From: Virgibacillus sp. NKC19-3
Lineage (GTDB): Bacteria; Bacillota; Bacilli; Bacillales; Amphibacillaceae
DNA length: 64,000 nucleotides
NCBI RefSeq assembly: GCF_019837165.1
Contig: NZ_JAGYHC010000001.1
Span: forward strand, 1,550,001 to 1,614,000
Direction of reading: 5' to 3'
The position numbers were made by a program, and so were the translations under genes. This document shows positions 60,567-64,000 of the stretch, one piece after another. Each line of letters begins with the position of its first letter. Within the stretch, counting starts at the first letter, position 1. The notes beneath the pieces were generated by a model. That model ran no database searches. It was not told the origin of the DNA and saw only the letters and a program-made list of their open reading frames with translations.

Positions 60567-60935
60567 ATGAATTTTTACTATGAAGCAATTGATCATGTAC
60601 AACTTGCAGCACCTGTAGGCAGTGAAGATGAAGCACGAGGATTTTTTCGGAATGTATTAGGTTTTGATGAAATGGAAAAACCTGAAACTTTACAGGGAAG
60701 AGGCGGAGTGTGGTTTCGCTCTGGAACTGTACATGTACATATAGGATCAGATAAATCCTTTACACCAGCTAAAAAGGCTCATCCTGCTTTTCAAGTAAAA
60801 AATTTAGAGATAATGAAGGATCACTTAGCGGCGAAAAACGTTGACTTTCGGGTTGATGACCGTTTGCCTGGGGCGAATCGCTTTTATGTAACTGATCCTT
60901 TTGGAAATCGGATTGAGTTTCTGGAGTGGGTGTAG
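60567..60935 (+). CDS. VOC superfamily (glyoxalase/bleomycin resistance-like) protein
   Basis: A 122-residue single vicinal-oxygen-chelate domain. IDHVQLAAP at residues 7-15 supplies the first metal-ligand region, HVHIG near 53 and HPAFQVKNLE near 71 follow, and NRIEFLEW closes the domain with the conserved Glu. Such proteins act on lactoylglutathione-like, bleomycin or fosfomycin-type substrates, or none known. AAGGAG lies nine bases before the ATG. No neighbour hints at a substrate. Confidence 0.85.
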   Translation: MNFYYEAIDHVQLAAPVGSEDEARGFFRNVLGFDEMEKPETLQGRGGVWFRSGTVHVHIGSDKSFTPAKKAHPAFQVKNLEIMKDHLAAKNVDFRVDDRLPGANRFYVTDPFGNRIEFLEWV

Positions 60936-60992
60936 GCTCTGAGGTTCAACTTAAACTGCCACTTTGCTGAGCACGCCTGAACCACCCGTAGC

Positions 60993-61040
60993 GCTAAGCG
61001 CAGTTTGTACGTTGCTCACCGGGCACCTTGCGCCTTTGTT
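60993..61040 (-). repeat. Dispersed intergenic repeat, fragment C
   Basis: The reverse complement reads AACAAAGGCGCAAGGTGCCC then GGTGAGCAACGTACAAACTG, matching the start of copies A and B over about 40 bases with a few changes. The rest of the element is missing. Confidence 0.7.
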
Positions 61041-61105
61041 CTTTCAAATATGTTAAAATAATGTAAAGGATTAATAGTAAGGGAATTTACAAGGGGGGAT
61101 GTACA

Positions 61106-62053
61106 TTGAAAAAAAGAATATTACTTATTTCCGGAATTATTGTTGCTTTACTTCTTGTTGCCGTTTTTCTGGTAACGAATTATTTTTACGGGGAAGCGGT
61201 AAAGCGAGGGAATGAGGTTGAATTACACAGTGAAGAAGTGGAGACGGTTGCGAGCAGACAGGATCAATCGATCGTAGAAGAAGCTGAGGAGTGGTTCGGA
61301 GAGCAAGATACACAGGTCGTTGAACAGAGTTCGTATGATGATTTAACCTTAAAAGCCATTTACATAGATAATGAAGCATCAACCGGTAAAGCTGTTATTC
61401 TTGCTCACGGGTTTCGCGGAGTGAAAGAGGATATGGATGAATTGGTGAAATTTTATTATGATCAAGGGTTTGATATATTAATGCCGGATGCTCGCGGACA
61501 CGGGGAAAGTGAAGGTGACTATATTGGCTATGGTTGGCATGACAGGCTTGATTATCAACAATGGGTTGACATGTTGATCGAGGACCATGAGGCTGAAGAA
61601 ATATTTCTCCATGGAAATTCGATGGGGGCTGCGCTCGTTTTAATGACTAGTGGAGAGGATCTTCCTGCCGAGGTGAAAGGAATTGTGGAAGATAGCGGCT
61701 ACACGACGGTTAAGGAAGAATTAACACATCAGCTGAACCATTTGTATAATCTTCCGGCTTTTCCATTACTTGATATGACAAGTGTGATGACCAAGGTGAG
61801 GGCAGGATTTACCTTTGAAGAAGCCTCTGCGATTGATCAGGTGAAAAATAATACACGTCCGTTATTCATTATTCACGGGGAAGAAGATGAACTTGTCCCA
61901 ACAGAGATGGCTCATGAACTGTATGAGGCAGCCGGTGGTGACAAAGAAATTTGGATTATTCCGGAAGCAGGCCATACAGATGCGTATACGGTTGCTACGG
62001 CTGAATTTCAAGATCGGTTGCAGGACTTTATAGATAGGGCTTTGGAGGATTAG
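61106..62053 (+). CDS. Membrane-anchored alpha/beta hydrolase
   Basis: A 315-residue hydrolase with a TTG start at 61106, seven bases after GGGGGG. An N-terminal helix (ILLISGIIVALLLVAVFLVTNYFY) anchors or exports it. The alpha/beta domain (about 90-312) has HGFRG for the oxyanion region, the nucleophile Ser in LHGNSMGAAL near 171, an Asp in HGEEDELVP near 262 and His in EAGHTDAY near 292. It is similar in plan to YqkD-type hydrolases of Bacillus. The substrate is unknown. Confidence 0.87.
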   Translation: MKKRILLISGIIVALLLVAVFLVTNYFYGEAVKRGNEVELHSEEVETVASRQDQSIVEEAEEWFGEQDTQVVEQSSYDDLTLKAIYIDNEASTGKAVILAHGFRGVKEDMDELVKFYYDQGFDILMPDARGHGESEGDYIGYGWHDRLDYQQWVDMLIEDHEAEEIFLHGNSMGAALVLMTSGEDLPAEVKGIVEDSGYTTVKEELTHQLNHLYNLPAFPLLDMTSVMTKVRAGFTFEEASAIDQVKNNTRPLFIIHGEEDELVPTEMAHELYEAAGGDKEIWIIPEAGHTDAYTVATAEFQDRLQDFIDRALED

Positions 62054-62059
62054 GTATGG

Positions 62060-62089
62060 AAACTGCTACTTTAGGGGGTAGCAGTTTTT
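62060..62089 (+). terminator. Terminator after the alpha/beta hydrolase
   Basis: AACTGCTAC and GTAGCAGTT form a 9-bp stem, followed by TTTG. In 62090-62365 a weak AAAAAGCTC/GAGCTTTTT hairpin at 62245-62288 is the only structure seen. Confidence 0.85.
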
Positions 62090-62365
62090 GTCTTCTGAGA
62101 TGGACCGCTATCTACTGATTCAAACGTGCCCTCTCCTATTGCAAGAAATTAACTGTTGATCGGAGGAAAATTGATTATCAATCCACTTCAACGAAAGTTC
62201 TATTAATCCTAGCATATCGATCGAAAAGAGAAAATGAAATTGTAAAAAAAGCTCTATTTTATCTGTTATCATGAAATTGGAGCTTTTTCACATGAAAAAT
62301 ACGAAATCGTTGCAGGAAGATAGGCTTTTATGGCGAATCTTTATAATAGGAATTTGGAGGACAAA

Positions 62366-63334
62366 ATGACAAGCATAAGCATAAAGCATACATTAATAGA
62401 TGAAACATCAATCCTAGATTTATTACAAGGGTATCATTTGGGGCCAATTAGCCAATGCAGATTTTTAACAAGAGGGTTAAATGATACCTATCTTATTACC
62501 ACACCAAGAAAGTACTATATTTTTAGGGTTTATCGTCATGGCTGGAGGAATGAAGAGGCAATTAAGTTTGAATTGGATGTACTAAACCATTTACATGCAA
62601 AAATGTATCCGGCTTCTTATCCGATCGCAAAACGTGATGGAACTTATTTGAGTGCAATAGATGCGCCTGAAGGACGCCGTTACGGTATGCTGTTTACATA
62701 TTCAAAAGGGGAGAGACCTGCCATAAATGTTGAGAATGCGAAATTAATCGGGGAGTCATTGGGCCATTTACACCGTGTAACCGATGATTTTCATTCGGAT
62801 CATAGACGCGGATTTGCATTAGATCTTACGCATATATTGGATGAACCAACTTCGCGCGTTTTGCCGGTTGTTCGCAGGGTTTTAGGCAAGGAAATAGAAG
62901 GAGATATGCACGAGATTGTGGAAAACATCAAAACCACATTGGGTCATAAAAATTTGGAACTGGGTTTCTGTCATGGTGATTTTCATAATCATAATATGCA
63001 TATGAATAATGGAGTATTAGAAATTTTTGATTTTGATAGTGGGGCAATGGGATTCAGGGCGTATGATGTTGCAGTATCCTGGTGGAATTTGCTCACGAAC
63101 TATGGGAAGCAGGAAGAAGAATGCTGGGATGTTTTTCTAAATGGTTACTTTTCTCAACGGAGGCTGGACAAAGACGATGTTGACAGCTTACCCATATTTA
63201 TAACTGCGAGAAGATTTTGTTTACTAGGTACAATGTTGCAAAATGATGATGTATGGGGAACGAACTGGATCAATAAACAATCTTTAGAATTATTCGTATT
63301 GCAGGTTAAGACAGATATGATACGGGAGATTTAA
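62366..63334 (+). CDS. Aminoglycoside phosphotransferase (APH) family kinase
   Basis: A 322-residue protein kinase-like phosphotransferase. ATG 62366 is set by GGAGG at 62356-62360; an upstream ATG at 62330 is less likely. The N-lobe carries the nucleotide-binding lysine region (YYIFRVYRHGW), and the catalytic loop is FCHGDFHNHNMHMN near residue 205, with the metal-binding IFDFDSG near 225. The family includes homoserine, choline and stress-response (SrkA) kinases and antibiotic kinases. No antibiotic resistance role is indicated. It precedes a membrane protein gene by 11 bases. Confidence 0.85.
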   Translation: MTSISIKHTLIDETSILDLLQGYHLGPISQCRFLTRGLNDTYLITTPRKYYIFRVYRHGWRNEEAIKFELDVLNHLHAKMYPASYPIAKRDGTYLSAIDAPEGRRYGMLFTYSKGERPAINVENAKLIGESLGHLHRVTDDFHSDHRRGFALDLTHILDEPTSRVLPVVRRVLGKEIEGDMHEIVENIKTTLGHKNLELGFCHGDFHNHNMHMNNGVLEIFDFDSGAMGFRAYDVAVSWWNLLTNYGKQEEECWDVFLNGYFSQRRLDKDDVDSLPIFITARRFCLLGTMLQNDDVWGTNWINKQSLELFVLQVKTDMIREI

Positions 63335-63345
63335 GAGGTGAGAAA

Positions 63346-63750
63346 ATGGAGGCATTGCCAAAGGGCTTATGGGCTATGTATTATTTAATTCTTTTGTTAA
63401 CCTTAATCAGCGCCATTTATAGTTGTTTTCGATTCAGAATGCTATATTGGGCTTATACATGCATCATCGTATCATTACTGATTCCGATCGTTGGTTTATT
63501 ATTCATTGCGCAGCGGGCAGAGGGTACTAATAAATTGGGATATCTTTTTTCTCAACTGGCTAAGGGTGACTTCTGGGCAGTATTGATTATATTGTGTTTA
63601 GCGTATATCGGGACCTGGTGGTTTCTATTCATTCGGGAAGAGATAAACATGGACGTGATTATCAGAAGACTACAAGCATTAAGGGAAACGGTGAAAAAGT
63701 GTTTTTATAAGCTAAATAATAAAATTGGTAGAAAGAAGGAACGTTCATGA
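63346..63750 (+). CDS. Membrane protein of unknown function
   Basis: A 134-residue protein with three hydrophobic helices (YYLILLLTLISAIYSCF, YTCIIVSLLIPIVGLLFIA, FWAVLIILCLAYIGTWWFLFI) and a basic C-terminal tail of about 30 residues. GAGGTGAG stands before ATG 63346. Its stop overlaps the start of the next gene (ATGA), indicating translational coupling. I do not recognise the family. Confidence 0.75.
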   Translation: MEALPKGLWAMYYLILLLTLISAIYSCFRFRMLYWAYTCIIVSLLIPIVGLLFIAQRAEGTNKLGYLFSQLAKGDFWAVLIILCLAYIGTWWFLFIREEINMDVIIRRLQALRETVKKCFYKLNNKIGRKKERS

Positions 63751-64000
63751 TTTATGAAGCAGATCTTCATGTGAGAAAACAGCTATTTCCAATGTTTGAA
63801 GATATGAATGACACGATTATCCTCTCATGTCTTCAAGGCCATATGGGGAGCGCTTGGGTAGATGACGTTGAAAAACCAACTGTCTGTCAAGTGCTGGTAG
63901 GAGATTTTGTATTCTATGCCGGAAATCCTCATGCAAAAGAGGCTGACACTTTATTATATCATTTGCCTGAAAATATACTAGCAATTGTTCATACAGATGA
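63747..64000 (+). CDS. GNAT-type acetyltransferase, N-terminal part
   Basis: The frame begins at ATG 63747, overlapping the upstream stop, and continues past the window edge, giving 84 visible residues (MIYEADLHVRKQLFPMFEDM, TIILSCLQGHMGSAWVDD, QVLVGDFVFYAGNP). The pattern resembles the GNAT_acetyltran (ZmaR-like) family of Bacillaceae. The acetyl-CoA motif lies outside the window, so the assignment is provisional. Confidence 0.6.
   Translation, partial: MIYEADLHVRKQLFPMFEDMNDTIILSCLQGHMGSAWVDDVEKPTVCQVLVGDFVFYAGNPHAKEADTLLYHLPENILAIVHTD

Overview
The window looks like chromosome of a low-GC, endospore-forming, probably halophilic or halotolerant member of the Bacillaceae (Virgibacillus/Oceanobacillus-like). 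That placement is an inference from an SspL-type spore protein, the sppA-yteJ pair, a YdbC protein, a YflT-type stress protein, a CidR-like LysR regulator, frequent TTG/GTG starts behind strong GGAGG sites, and an ectoine-degradation cluster. There are no rRNA or tRNA genes, no CRISPR array and no intact insertion sequence. Nearly all of it is catabolic accessory operons.

Layout. (1) 1-4.4 kb: sialic acid use, with a ROK kinase (cut by the window edge), two FadR-type GntR regulators, N-acetylneuraminate lyase and a sodium:solute symporter. A PTS EIIA remnant and manA follow. (2) 6.4-15.3 kb: a PucR regulator and a gene set that looks like pyrimidine synthesis run backwards: M20 carbamoylase, PyrK-like and PyrD-like subunits, a dihydroorotase-like enzyme, a decayed aspartase gene, a uridine phosphorylase-like enzyme and an MFS acid transporter. 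The best reading is orotate/pyrimidine catabolism to aspartate. (3) 15.7-26.1 kb: glycolate use, with a LysR regulator, malate synthase G, glcE-glcF-glcD, an FAH-family enzyme and an LctP-type permease. (4) 26.3-33.7 kb: a TarJ-like polyol-phosphate dehydrogenase, an AfuABC/FbpABC-type ABC importer, a DeoR regulator and a secreted glycerophosphodiesterase. This is probably salvage of a phosphorylated polyol or glycerophosphodiester. (5) 33.7-40.3 kb: two tandem copies of a three-gene cassette on the minus strand (Tat-signal gluconate dehydrogenase subunit 3, GMC oxidoreductase, TatA).

(6) 41-42.3 kb: a lone larE. (7) 42.3-54.2 kb: an ectoine/hydroxyectoine degradation cluster (DoeA, aminotransferase, semialdehyde dehydrogenase, an M20D deacetylase, EutB-like dehydratase) with a D-amino acid transaminase, an alanine racemase-family enzyme and a DmlA/TtuC-type dehydrogenase. 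Its GntR regulator and doeA have matching promoters followed by the same 16-nt sequence, which is the likely operator. (8) 54.8-64 kb: housekeeping and small genes: DnaQ-like exonuclease, YdbC, SppA, YteJ, a glutamine-rich protein, acyl-CoA synthetase, SspL, a 6S-like RNA, VOC protein, alpha/beta hydrolase, APH-type kinase and the start of a GNAT gene.

Non-coding structure is rich. A dispersed roughly 330-390 bp repeat occurs as a direct copy at 37.0 kb, an inverted copy at 54.3 kb and a fragment at 61.0 kb. A GGGACA hairpin repeat occurs at 44.8, 59.8 and 60.1 kb and forms the C-terminus of the acyl-CoA synthetase. Tandem 52-53 bp palindromic units lie at 36.7 kb.
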